A stretch of 64,000 nucleotides of DNA from positions 217,826,610 to 217,890,609 of the forward strand of contig NC_134276.1 of assembly GCF_949628215.1 (NCBI RefSeq), given 5' to 3'. The DNA comes from Phalacrocorax aristotelis (lineage: Eukaryota > Chordata > Aves > Suliformes > Phalacrocoracidae). This document shows, one piece after another, positions 28,130-38,616 of the stretch (positions within the stretch are counted from its first letter, which is position 1; each line of letters opens with the position of its first letter). The translations under genes and the position numbers were made by a program. A model generated the notes under the pieces. It was not told the DNA's origin, ran no database searches, and worked only from the letters and a program-made list of their open reading frames with translations.

Positions 28130-28610
28130 AATGTGCATGTCTCTACACCCACATGGAGGGACGTATGGCTGTATCTATACGAGGGTACACGTATCCCCCC
28201 GCTACAGGGAGCGGCTATGTCCGTGGGCGCATCGCCTGAGGAGCTTGGATACGCATGGATCTGTCTACGTGAACAGGGCAGGGAGGGGACTTAGGCGCAT
28301 CTACAGGTGGATGTTGACACGCACATCATCTGCGTACGCAAAGGCGCGGGGATGCCCATACATGAGGCACGCGGGGCTGCCTGTGTCTCTCTCAACGCAG
28401 TAGTGTCTGCAAGGACATCTAAGTCTGCACAGCTGGGCGCGGGCAGATGTGCAATGCCTGCGCACGTGGCATACGGGTGCCTACGCACACAAAGGTGCTT
28501 CTCTGCACCCATATGTGGGCATCCGAGGAGAACAGGAGTGCCTTTGTGCGTATATACCCATCTCCATCAGTGTTTCTGCAGCTACAGATGTGTGTATGCG
28601 TACATTGTAT
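28130..28610. repeat. Degenerate purine-pyrimidine alternating repeat, left part
   Basis: This stretch is rich in alternating CA, TG, CG and TA steps, such as 'acgcacacaaaggtgc' and 'gtacacgtatcc', without a fixed unit. It resembles an old, heavily mutated (CA)n or short minisatellite. The same texture resumes at 29486 after two CR1 insertions. It has no credible coding content. Confidence 0.55.
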
Positions 28611-28616
28611 TGACGG

Positions 28617-29078
28617 AATCATAGAATCACAGAATGGTTTGGGTCGGGAGGGACCTTTAGAGGCCATCTCGTCCAACCCCCTGCCGTGAGCAGGGACATC
28701 TTCAACCAGATCAGGTCGCTCAGAGCCCCGTCCAGCCTGGCCTGGAATGTTTCCAGGGATGGGGCATCGACCACCCCTCTGGGCAGCCTGGGCCAGTGTC
28801 TCACCACCCTCATTGCAAAAAAGTATCTTCGTTATATCTACTCTGAATCTCCCCTCTTTTAGTTTAAAAACACCACCCCTTGTCCTATCGCAACAGTCCC
28901 TGCTAAAAAGTCTGTCCCCATCCTTCCTACAGTCCCCCTTTAAGCACTGGAAGGCTGCAATAAGGTCTCCCCGCAGCCTTCTCTTCCCCAGGCTGAACAA
29001 CCCCAGCTCTCCCAGCCCAGCCTCACAGCAGAGGGGCTCCAGCCCTCAGATCATTTTGTGGCCTCCTCTGGAGGGAAC
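28617..29078 (-). mobile_element. CR1 LINE 3' fragment
   Basis: A reverse-oriented CR1 whose tail is at the left ('gaatcatagaatcacagaat' on the plus strand). The minus strand shows [20 protein letters not shown] and an LFSRDCCDRTRGGVFKL-like segment, matching the usual CR1 C-terminus. It is 5' truncated at about 29078, where a second CR1 copy abuts it directly. Confidence 0.92.
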
Positions 29079-29485
29079 ATAGAATAATTAACGTTAGAAA
29101 AGACCTCTAGGATCATCAGGTCCAACCACCAACCCAACACCCCCAGGCCTCCTAAGCCATGTCCCCAAGTGCCACGTCTACACGGTGTTTGAACCCCCCC
29201 AGGGATGGTGACTCCCCCACCTCTCTGGGCAGCCTGTGCCAGGGCCTGACCACTCTGTCAATGAAGACATTTTCCCTCATCTCCAACCTAAACCTCCCCT
29301 GACGCAGCTTGAGGCCGTTTCCTCTCGTCCCATCACTGGTGACTTGGGAGCAGAGACCAACCCCCCCCTCACTCCAGCCCCTCTCAGGCAGCTGCAGAGA
29401 GCGAGAAGGGCTCCCCTCAGCCCCCTCTTCTCCAGGCTAAACCCCCCCAGCTCCCTCAGCCGCCCCCCAGCACACTTGTGCTCCA
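29079..29485 (-). mobile_element. CR1 LINE 3' fragment, young GC-rich subfamily
   Basis: A reverse-oriented 0.4-kb CR1 copy of the same subfamily as those at 17638, 25544 and 32365. It shares long identical blocks such as 'acgcagcttgaggccgtt'. It begins exactly where the previous CR1 ends and stops at 'cacacttgtgctccat', after which the degenerate CA/CG repeat resumes. It is 5' truncated and non-coding. Confidence 0.9.
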
Positions 29486-30640
29486 TCAAATCGGTACGTG
29501 TGCGCGCACGGGCGTGCATCCCTGTAGATACCTCACCACATAAGTGTGCGGATGTACTTCCCCTGCACGTGAAGGCATGTGTCACACATGCATACAGCCA
29601 CAGCACACAGGCAGGTGCACACGCATCTATACACGTGTTTGTACACATGCCAGTACACATCCTGCACACGCGCACACCCACCTCTGTATCCACACGCGCG
29701 GGTTCGTATCGCACCAGCGGATGCATAGCTACGCCTGCGCGCTCACGCCCAAGCACACCAGCGGTTGCAGACGCACGTATAACCAGCTATGGGCACTCCT
29801 GTACGCCCATACGTACCTCGGGGGTATGCAGGCCTAAACAACATATGCGTCCAGAGGCCCAGCACATGTAGCACACCTGTGGGGCAGCGGCGCGCTCGGC
29901 ACGTGCTCGCAGGGCAGGCACGATTCGAGGGGACAGGGGACATAGCGCCCACACCCAACGCACGCTGGACAGGCAGACTGCGGTCCGTGTGTTCCCAGCG
30001 TACACCCAGACGGGCAAGCGCCGGATGCGGGGTACCCCTAAGGACCGGGCACCCAGTGCACACCCACCCCTGGATGCGTGCGAGCGTGCACCCAGCAGTA
30101 CACCCAGAGGCACACACGCACCCAGTGTGAACACCAGGTACGTCTGATTGTCCCTCCCACGCTAACGGGACGGGCACCTCGCTGTACGTTTTTATCTGGT
30201 GCCTATCTGTTATTCCCAAGCGAGGAGATAACCCCAGGGATGTGAACCCGACGTGAACCCACGCACACCCGGGTGCTCACGTACCTGGCACACGCTTTTC
30301 CCGCAAACACCCCCATGCCCGGGTGTGCGGGGACACAGCGTACACACACCCGGCGTGTACCCATGCTCCTCGATGGATGCGAGTGTGTAAACTGCACATC
30401 CCCGACAAGGCAGGCGCATGTCCAGGCAGACACACAGCTGACACGGACCACCCCAGGGCAGGATCACGTCGGTCACACGCATCCGTGGGTACATCCACGC
30501 TGTTTGTGTGCACCCCACACTCACTCACAGGGTGGAGACACATAGGGGGGAACCAGGGGTCACCCCTGAGAATGGGGCACCCCGTGCAGACCCACCCCTG
30601 GGTGTGCATCCCCGGAGGAACATGAGCCCGAAATGTAGCC
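29486..30640. repeat. Degenerate purine-pyrimidine alternating repeat, right part
   Basis: About 1.15 kb rich in CACACG, GTGTGC, TACGT and GCGCAC steps, with no fixed period but an obvious repeated texture (for example 'tacacatcctgcacacgcgc'). It ends a few hundred bases 3' of the AHCYL2 exon 1 donor. Alternating purine-pyrimidine DNA of this kind can adopt left-handed structure; that is inference. Long open frames in it are by-products of the repeat. Confidence 0.55.
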
Positions 30641-30775
30641 ACGGCCACGGGAGCACTTCCATGACCACAGGAACACCTCCAACAGACCCCACAGCCACGG
30701 GGGCAGTCTCACGGACACGGGAGCACCCCTCCACGGCCCCCACGGACACGGGAGCACCGGGGACCTCCACGCAGG
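30636..30775. repeat. Short CACGGGAGCACC minisatellite
   Basis: Several imperfect copies of a unit of roughly 20 bp containing 'cacgggagcacc' and 'ccacagccacggggg' are arranged in tandem just downstream of AHCYL2 exon 1, inside intron 1. Copies are diverged and the unit length varies. Confidence 0.5.
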
Positions 30776-30944
30776 GCCGGTCCCTGCCGGGAGGGAGGTA
30801 CGGCCGTGTCCCCGAGCGCCAGGAGGGTTGCCCCGGTAGGGTGTGCGCCGGTGGGGGCGCGGGGTCCCCACGCTCGGGGTGGGAGTGGGGGGGCGTGGGT
30901 GCTCTCCCCCCGTGTCTGCGTCCCTATCGCCCCCGCCCCGTTAC

Positions 30945-31346
30945 CTTCTTGACGGTGCGCGGCGCCTCGGTGACGGTGCCGTCGGGGCTGACGAGCGCCT
31001 CGGCCGCGCCGCCGCCGTCGCCGCCGTCGCGGTGCCGGTGCTGAGGGTGGTGAGGGTCGCTCCGCTTCATGGCCGAAGCCTGAGGTACCTTGGCGGCGCC
31101 CGGAGGCAGCCCGGCGGCGGCGGACAGCCCGGGGCAACCGCTCAGCGGAGGCCGCTCGCCACCGGAGGAGGAGGACGCCGGGGCCGCCTCACGCTCGGCA
31201 GCCGGCAGCGGGCAGGGAGCCGCCGCCGCCACACTGTGCCCGGGAGGGTGAGCGGTCACCGGCTCACACGGCGGCCCCGCCGCTTTATCCATGGGGCCGC
31301 TCAGCTCCTTCAGCTCCACGGCAGGGGCTGCCACCTGCACCGACAT
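30945..31346 (-). CDS. AHCYL2: AHCYL2 coding exon 1 (adenosylhomocysteinase-like 2, long-IRBIT), partial gene
   Basis: The exon encodes the N-terminal 134 residues of AHCYL2. It starts with MSVQV at 31346 and ends T-E-A-P-R-T-V-K-K immediately before the donor GTAACG (30939-30944), the exon 1 end known in mammals. The middle is a low-complexity Ala/Pro/Gly/Ser stretch. Residues 87-135 hold the conserved block with KVPQASAMKRSDPHH and ALVSPDGTVTEAPR. AHCYL2 is related to S-adenosylhomocysteine hydrolase but acts mainly as a regulator. In the family the extended N-terminus distinguishes it from AHCYL1 and modulates binding to IP3 receptors and ion transporters. The catalytic-like NAD-binding domain is encoded by later exons outside the window, to the left. 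The frame is open upstream of the ATG, but homology supports this start. Confidence 0.93.
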
Positions 31347-31474
31347 CGCCGCCTCGGCTCCCTCAGGGACCGCCCGCCCCTCCCGCCGCTGCCGCCGCCG
31401 CCGCCGCCGCCGCCTCCTCACGGCCCGCGGGGCACGCCGGGACACGCAGTCCTCCCGCCCGCCGCCCCGCCGGG

Positions 31475-31491
31475 ACTACAACTCCCGGCAC
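31475..31491 (+). promoter_or_regulatory. ZNF143/THAP11 (SBS)-type site 1
   Basis: ACTACAACTCCCGGCAC matches the ACTACAA-TTCCCAGCATGC-type element bound by ZNF143 (Staf) and THAP11 at many CpG promoters. It lies about 130 bp upstream of the AHCYL2 start codon. Confidence 0.75.
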
Positions 31492-31536
31492 CCCCCGCGG
31501 CTCACCGCCCCGCCTCCCGCCTCCCCGCGGCGCGGG

Positions 31537-31557
31537 GCATCATGGGAAATGTAGTCC
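31537..31557 (-). promoter_or_regulatory. ZNF143/THAP11 (SBS)-type site 2
   Basis: Read on the minus strand, this is ACTACATTTCCCATGATGC, very close to the full SBS consensus. It faces the first site, with about 45 bp between them. The match is stronger than site 1. Confidence 0.8.
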
Positions 31558-32364
31558 GGGCCGGGCGCTGTGTGTGGCGGCGCCGCCGTCCCGCCGCTGT
31601 CGCCCGCGTGAGGCGCGGAATGGCGGCGGCGGGAGGCGCAGCCCCCCCGGGGCCTCCAGCCTCCCCCGTGCCCTTTCGGGGCGGCCGGTGCAGCCCTCGT
31701 GGAGGACTTTGGGGGTTTTCGTTTGTTTGTTTTTTTCCCCTACGTGTTAACAGAATTTTCTGTGTTTCAGCCCGTCGTGACACCGGTCACAGGCCTCTGA
31801 GCAACACCCCACCCCCCCTCCTCAGCGCAAGGGCCGCTTTCCCGGGCACACAAGCAACACCCTGGAAAATCGACGAGCCAAGATGTTTCTGGCAAGTCTG
31901 AGAGCCCGGAAACTTGCTGTCCTGCCAGGTTCTGCGAGCCCACAGAGCCCCTTTGTAGGTCATTCTTTTTTCAGGGCCCTTCCTACAAACAAAAACCAGT
32001 AACGAGGCAAGTTTTTCTAAATCCAGGTTTTCAGGAAAGCTCCTCTTAGGGAAGTAGAACTCAGAAACACCCCTTTGGTTTTCTTTAGTATTATTATCAT
32101 TATTAGGATTAATGCACCATTTCTGGGCACAAGCCAAGGACCGAAGCCTGCGTGTTCGGGGCCATGCAAACACAGAGCGAGCACAATGTTCCCGTCTCAT
32201 TCGAGGTCGCGGCTGAGACATCAGGCAGCAGGAGGCAAAAAGCCAGTTTCTTGTACCAAAGGGGATGTGATCGGCCAAGCAGGAGGGTGCGGAGAAGCCT
32301 GGAAAAGGGAGAGGCATGAAATACTGCAACCTTGAATGGAGTTTCAGGATCCTTCAGAAATGCC

Positions 32365-33566
32365 AGAGGTTTCTGATCCCCTTCTATGGCAGGGTGACCC
32401 ACCTAGTGGTTATGGGAAAGGCTGTGGATGTCTCTGCCTGGGCTTTACTTGACACCGTCTCCCCCAGCACCCTCCTAGAGAAGCTGGCGGCTCATGGCTT
32501 GGCTGGGTGGACTCTTCGCTGGGTAAAACCCGGCTGGTGGCCGAGCCCAGAGAGTTGGGGTGATCGGAGCTAAATCCAGCTGGCGGCCGGTCACGAGCGG
32601 GGCTCCCCAGGGCTCAGTGTTGGGGCCAGCTTTGTTTAATGTCTTTATCCATGATCTGGATAGAGGGACTGAGTGTGCCCTCGGTGAGTTTGCAGGTGAC
32701 ACCAAGCTGGGCGAGAGCGTCGATCTGCTGGAGGGCAGGAAGGCTCTGCAGAGGGACCTGGGCAGGCTGGATCCATGGGCCGAGGCCAGTTGTGTGAGGT
32801 TTAACAAGGCCCAGTGCCGGGTCCTGCCCTTGGGTCACACCAACCCCAGGCAACGCTCCAGGCCTGGGGCAGAGGGGCTGGGAAGTGCCCGGCGGAGAAG
32901 GCCCTGGGGGTGCTGGCTGACAGCCGGCTGGGCATGAGCCAGCAGTGGCCAGGTGGCCAAGGAGGCCACCAGCCCCCGGGCTTGTGTCAGCCCTGGTGTG
33001 GCCAGCAGGAGCCGGGCAGGGCTGGGGCCCCTGTGCTCGGCCCTGGGGAGGCCCCACCTCGAATGCTGGGCTCAGGTTTGGGCCCCTCGGGACAAGAAGG
33101 GCCTTGAGGGGCTGGAGCGTGTCCAGAGAAGGGCAGCGGGGCTGGGGCAGGGTCTGGAGCACAAGTGTGCTGGGGGGCGGCTGAGGGGGCTGCGGGGGTT
33201 TAGCCTGGAGAAGAGGGGGCTGAGGGGAGCCCTTCTCACTCTCTGCAGCTGCCTGAGAGGGGCTGGAGTGAGGGGGGGTTGGTCTCTGCTCCCAAGTCAC
33301 CAGTGATGGGAAGAGAGGAAACGGCCTCAAGCTGCGTCAGGGGAGGTTTAGGTTGGAGATGAGGGAAAATGTCTTCCCTGCCAGAGCGGTCAGGCCCTGG
33401 CACAGGCTGCCCAGAGAGGTGGGGGAGTCACCATCCCTGGGGGGGTTCAAACACCGTGCAGACATGGCACTTGGGGACACGGTTTAGGAGGCCTGGGGGT
33501 GTTGGGCTGCTGGTTGGACTTGATGGTCCCAGAGGTCTTTTCCAAACTTAATGATTCTATGATTTT
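32365..33566 (+). mobile_element. CR1 LINE, longest copy, with reverse transcriptase remnant
   Basis: A plus-strand CR1 fragment of about 1.2 kb. It starts with a damaged RT segment reading IPFYGRVTHLV, GKAVDV and then, after a small deletion, DTVSPSTLLEKLAAHGLAGW. It continues in another frame with [20 protein letters not shown] and [16 protein letters not shown] (FAGD instead of FADD). It ends with the tail 'aatgattctatgatttt' near 33566. Frameshifts and the altered catalytic box make it inactive. It forms a 1.1-kb inverted repeat with the copy at 25544-26653. Confidence 0.94.
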
Positions 33567-35849
33567 CATGTAGAAACACACAGGACAAAACAATTGGCAA
33601 GATCACGATGACCGGGAGAGTTTGTGATTCCCGAGTAAACGCCCACAGCCCAGTACCTTCGAGTTACTTGCACGCCCTGGGGAAGCTCAGCTGCGAGATG
33701 AGGCACAGTAGGAAGAGAGAAGGAACCCCCATAAAACCCCCCAAAAATCAGGAAGCAGAGGAACAATTGAGGGAGAGGGGCAGCAAAACCTGAGAACCTG
33801 AAGGAGTATTTTACATTTAGAGCGGAAGAACCTGGTCAGCAGCTGATGACACGCAGCGTTTGTAAAAAAATCACTGGGGACAGGAGGAAAAACGCTTTCA
33901 TTATATGCAAGGGCAGCAGCTGGACTGGAAAATGCCTAAGACGGAGGCGAGGAGAGAAAGGTCTGCAAAGCATTTAGTGGGCTCCGAAGGCAAAGCTGTA
34001 CCAGAGGCAGCGGAGAGGATGACGGGAGGAATGTGTGAGGGGGTTTGAAGTTAAAGGAAAAGAAGCGCATTGCTTTGTGTGTGAAAAGTACCGGGGAGAA
34101 GTCCCGACTTCATTGAACTAAAGCTATTTCCTTACTGAAGTGAAATCGGGATCTGCATGCGGGTTTCACAGCACATTTCTGCCTCGCCCTAGGATCAGAA
34201 AGCTCAGTCTCAGGGCAGATTTCAGTCTCAGAAGGGGCCTTTGAAAACAAAACTCTTTGAAAGCTGCTGTGGGAGGGATTTGAAGTCATAGCTGATGAAT
34301 ATCCCTCCCCTTCGATATACACTGCATTTCTTGCAGCCGTAAGGCAAGAGCAGGCTTCGTGCAAAGCCCCAGCTCCCGCGGCACCGCGGTTTTGCTGCAG
34401 AGTGGGGCTTGTGGCGCCGATGCCCAGGGCAGAAATCCTCCAGATGTTATTGCCTCCCGGTGCCGCAGAATAAACACCAGGTTGTTTTTCACACACCTGA
34501 CCTGGGGGAATCAGCTGCCCGGGCAAAATCTGGATCTCGAGTTCGGTCCTTCGTGCTACCTGCGCCGCAGCTGTGCGTCACCCACCCAGCTCAGCGTATG
34601 ATGTTCACCGCGCTTGCCCCGCTCACTTAAAGAGTGTGGTCCTCGAATGGGGTTACTGACAGGGATGGCCTTTTCCTGGGGGGCCGGAACCATCGTACGC
34701 TAATCTCAGCGCGCCCGAACGCCCTGGTGCCAGTTGCACGCGCCTCCGTCACGTCGGGGCACAAACCACCGCTTGCCTGCCGAGCAAATAGCTGACATCG
34801 CAGCTTGCCAGAGATCCAGCAAACCGTCCACACAGCCGGAGCAAGGCTGTACTTGACGATTTTTCTGGGAAAAAAACGACGGATATCAGGGAGGATTGAG
34901 CGCTTTGAACAATTGGGGCTCTGTGAGAGCAGCGCCAGCGGTGCCTACGAGAGAGGTTCGGGCTGGCTCCTTCCCCATGCTGCACGTCCCGGAGACAGCG
35001 CAAGGGATGGGAGACAGGCAGCGAGGGACGGGATACGGGCAGCGAGGCAGGGCTGCCTGCGCCTGCAAGGAGATATTGGAAACCTTCAGAGAAAGCAGCC
35101 TTGGGAAGGCGAGAGTCTCTTGAGAGCCGTGGCTGCGTGTAGATCCACAGGGGAGATAGCCTGGTTTCTCGTACCAACCATCACCACAAACAATAAAATT
35201 AAGCCAGAAGAGGAATAAAATAGCTGCGGTGTCTCCTTACTGCTGTAAGGGCAGGCTCAGCTCTGCTCTGCACCGTTTCGCCTGCGCCTGACCTGCTGGC
35301 ATGGAAATACCACTTTCCTGACAGGCTGGGGTCGGGCACGCCGGGTGCGGTGGAACCAAGCTGGGCCAGGTGCAGCTCGCATCGCCCACGGCGCTGCCGG
35401 CCAGGGCCTGGCGTGCAGGATCCTGCTTTGAAGGGACGCAGCGGTGGGGAGCAGAGGCAGGGCACAGGCAGGTGGGAACCAGCACATGCAGAGCCCCAAA
35501 CGGAGTGTATTGTAGCACAAAGGTGAGGGAAGAGTGAGATTAGACACCAACAGCAGACATTTCGTAGTTGTCGCAGACACCTTGCAGAAACAAAGAAAAC
35601 GTGGGTTTTTCTCCACCAAAACAGCTGGAAAATTGAGCGTGGCTGAGCCGTTTGGCTCGTGAATTGCTATATTGCCCTGAAATCCCTCCAGGGAAGGGCT
35701 GGCGGTGCCGGGGAGGAGACCGGGCCGGTTACCAGGTCAGCAGAGCCCTCACTAACCACTTTCACGTCTGGATTTGCCAGTTCCTGTGATGTTCAGTCCT
35801 AAAAGCGGCGCTGGAAGAAGCACAGAGTGGGGGAGCTTCATGCTACAAA

Positions 35850-36750
35850 GGCTGAGCCTGCCAGAGGTCATTAGAAGAGGGGAAAAAAAAGAGATTTATA
35901 TGGAAGTTTTCAATTCTCTGAAACTAATACTCTACTGCAAGCCGACAGACAGAGTCATCATCGTGCAGAGATATATACAATCCCAAATGACAAGTCGATA
36001 CTGCCCTATAATATTAGCTCTTCTAATTGTACCTCTTGTACCGCAGATACGAATTTAAGATGATTCAGCCTGTCCCCACCTAATGGCATTTGAAGATTTG
36101 ATATAAGCAATCTGATTTTACTGCAGTTATTGATTTGTTCTGGCAACAGCCCCGTGACCAACCCGCGCTATCGTCGTTTTTGTTCATTTAATTACGGCAA
36201 AAGCGACCAGATGGCCAGATAGCACCGACGTTTGTCCCCGGGGGCGCGTGGTTTCAATGTATTCAGAGCAAATATTATCCAGTTTCCTCAAAACCTCGCC
36301 CAGATGGAACGCTCGCGGGGACGTGCGACCCTCCGCGCCTCCCAAAACGGCTTAAAACGCCGAAGAGCGGGACGGGGGCGGATGCACACACATGTGTGGA
36401 ATTCCTCTCCCCACACACGATCTTTGCAGTCTTTACCTGCGAGTTGACTATTGTGCCAGGCTGGGGGGATGCCTGACAGATGGACATATGCATAGGCATG
36501 TAATATACGAGACCCGTTTCCTTAGGAAATCGGCTTAAAATAATAACTGGAAGATATTAAAGCTGTTTCACAATGGGAGGGCAGGCGGGGGGAAGAGGAA
36601 AGGCTCTTTGCTCCTTTGTCATGTAAAGCGGAGCCTGAAATCTGCTCCTCACCAAAAGGGAAAAGAATAATAAATAAGAGGACGGTATTTGCGTGTGACC
36701 ATTGGAGCTCTTCCCTTTCTTCCCTGCAGATACTCGATGTGCAGCTGGGG
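35850..36750. promoter_or_regulatory. Candidate conserved non-coding block between AHCYL2 and SMO
   Basis: A compositionally distinct AT-richer stretch with dense homeodomain-like cores (TAATGG, TTTAATTA, GGAAATTAATTGGG) and a SOX-like CCTTTGTCATG near 36615. It has no repeats and no coding signal. The call is by texture only, since conservation cannot be measured from one sequence. Confidence 0.25.
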
Positions 36751-38515
36751 AAATTAATTGGGTTTTGCCAGCCTGGGAGCTGACGTCTGGGTCACCGGAG
36801 GGAGGAGGTTTGTCCCTCGGGTCCTTAAAACTTCCCCGATGCTGAAGGAGTCGGAGGGAGAAGATGCTCTTGGGGGAGAGGTTGAGCAGAAGTGTTGCAA
36901 CGTTGGTCCAGCCTCGTCCCTGACCCCTAATAAAACTGCATCTCCTCCATCAGAGCTGGCTCGGCCACCCCCGGGGGTCTCCGGTCCCACGTCGTGCGTG
37001 TGAGCGCCGCTGCAGGCAACCGCCCGGCTTTCGCCGCTCACATTAGTGGTTTCCTGGCTGTGGTTTCCCCGCCAGTGGCATCGGGCGGGGAAAACCCACA
37101 GTGGCAGTGGTGGCTGGCAGCCTCGGCGCTGCCCCAGCGTCCTGGAGGAAAATCCCCTGGAGCCGAAACGACGGGAGAGGCAAAGCAAAGGCACCTCCCC
37201 GCTTTCTTAATTCTTCTTACACCTGCAAAACCTGACCCCGAGCAGCGTCCGAACACCACGAGCTCCCACGGTGGCAAGCGGGGCTGCCGCTCACTTTTGG
37301 CTGGGGACACTCAGCGCTCCCGGCCCGGTGCCGGGGCAGGACGCTCCGAGCGCAGCCGGTGGGAGAACTTGCGCCGAATTTGTCCTGTGATGGGCATTTC
37401 ATCCCTTTTATCCAGGACCTTTTAATCATAACCCAGTTTAAACGATGATTTTTTGACAGTTGCTTTGCATTTTTCCCACTAGAGCAAAGAGCCGGTTCCA
37501 TCTTCGGAGCCCCTTGCAAGGAAGATGCGGCATTTCCCAGGAAAAAATGTTTTTTTCTTCCTAAAAAAAACAGCTTCTTTGTCCCCATGTGCCAAATCCA
37601 GGGGGCTTTTTTTGTTGCCTGGGGGAAAACGCAGGGGATGCGGCGCGATTGGGATGTCTCCTCTCATTTCCAAAACTAAATATTTTAGCTTTTTGTTTCA
37701 AAACAGCGTATCATGAAGGAACAGCTGCTTCAATCCATTTTTCTTCGAAAAACAAGAAGCCCACAAAAATAAAATTTGGTAGTTACAGATGAAAAAAAAG
37801 CCCAAAAAAATAAAATACACCAAAATGTTTCTCTTTATCTATCTTCACCCCAGACAAACCAACCTTTAACTCTGGCTTCCCGAGCCCCGTAATGGCGGCA
37901 GAGCAGGGTTGGCCCGTCCTGCTTGCCAAAAAACATTGGAAAAAAACACGATTTTCACCCAAAAACCATTGGAAAAAACTCAATTTTCACCAGCCAATTC
38001 CACCCAAATTTCAGAGGGGCACCTCGTCTCCGGGATAACCAAGCACCTGGCTCCCTCACTCCCAAGCGAAATAAAAAAAGGATACTTTCCAAAAGCAACG
38101 TTTGTCCCCAAAAGCACCCTCCGCACAGCCTGGTGCCACGGGCAGCAACGGGTGCCCCTCACCCCACGGGGCCCCGCTCCAGCTGAGGCACCCAGCAGCA
38201 CCCCAAAATTTGGGCCACACATCTGCAGGTTTGGGGATATTTAAGGCCATAGTGCCATCTGCTGGCAGAGGGCCCCCCCGGACCCCCCCCTTTTGCTGCC
38301 AAAACCCAGCGAGTGTCCCCCAAAACGCTCCCCACAGCACCTGCAGATGTTTCCAGCCCCTCACACCTGCCTTTGGTGGGCGAAACAGATGGGGCAGGGC
38401 TTTTAAAGCAGTTGGAGCCCTTTTAGGAGAAAGGGCAAAACCCCGCGGATGTTTCCCCGCGCTCATTCTCCCTGCAAAGAGCCCGGGGAGCCGCTGGCAA
38501 TGAAAACTTGGCAAA

Positions 38516-38616
38516 TTTAATACTGATAGAGGAGGGTTTTTTCCTTTACACAGCAAAAATTAACCCGAGGAGGTCACCGGGATCGCGAGAAAGCCAGGAG
38601 CCTACCAGGGTTTAAT
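38516..38616 (-). promoter_or_regulatory. SMO: Candidate SMO polyadenylation signals (ATTAAA x2)
   Basis: On the minus strand ATTAAA hexamers occur at 38611-38616 and 38516-38521, about 1.05-1.15 kb past the SMO stop codon. A GT/T-rich segment follows the first one. No minus-strand AATAAA is visible between the stop and this point. The implied 3' UTR length is plausible for SMO, but the choice between the two is open. Confidence 0.35.

Larger units (their letters stand above)
1..30944 (-). other. AHCYL2: AHCYL2 intron 1 (partial, long first intron)
   Basis: This stretch lies 3' of the AHCYL2 exon 1 donor and, by synteny and gene orientation, is the long first intron; its other end is outside the window. 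I saw no second AHCYL2 exon; in the family this begins with a Q-I-Q-F-A-D-Q-like sequence right after the exon 1 end T-V-K-K. The open frames here are short, lack recognisable domains and look random. Composition is near genome average or AT-rich, with a few poly-A or poly-T runs (for example 11864-11879 and 12525-12550). It contains CR1 fragments, a small CpG-rich patch near 24.4-24.6 kb and a degenerate CA/CG-rich repeat after 28.1 kb. I see no tRNA, rRNA or recognisable small RNA gene. Confidence 0.8.
31347..31680 (-). promoter_or_regulatory. AHCYL2: AHCYL2 CpG-island promoter and 5' UTR with (CGG)n
   Basis: A GC- and CpG-dense stretch directly upstream of the AHCYL2 start codon. It holds a run of about eight GCC triplets (31391-31413, CGG on the gene strand) and two ZNF143/THAP11-type sites, listed separately. 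There is no obvious TATA box. The exact transcription start cannot be read from sequence. It could also drive divergent transcription to the right, but no right-hand gene is recognisable. Confidence 0.75.

Noticed and set aside
1-30944. Further AHCYL2 exons or a nested gene in the first 31 kb
   Set aside because: No segment resembling the family's exon 2 or any known domain was found among the open frames. Exons under 60 codons were not exhaustively searched.
30843-31901. 352-codon plus-strand Arg/Gly/Pro-rich frame over the AHCYL2 promoter
   Set aside because: Antisense to AHCYL2 exon 1 and the CpG island. A divergent RNA is possible but no protein is supported.
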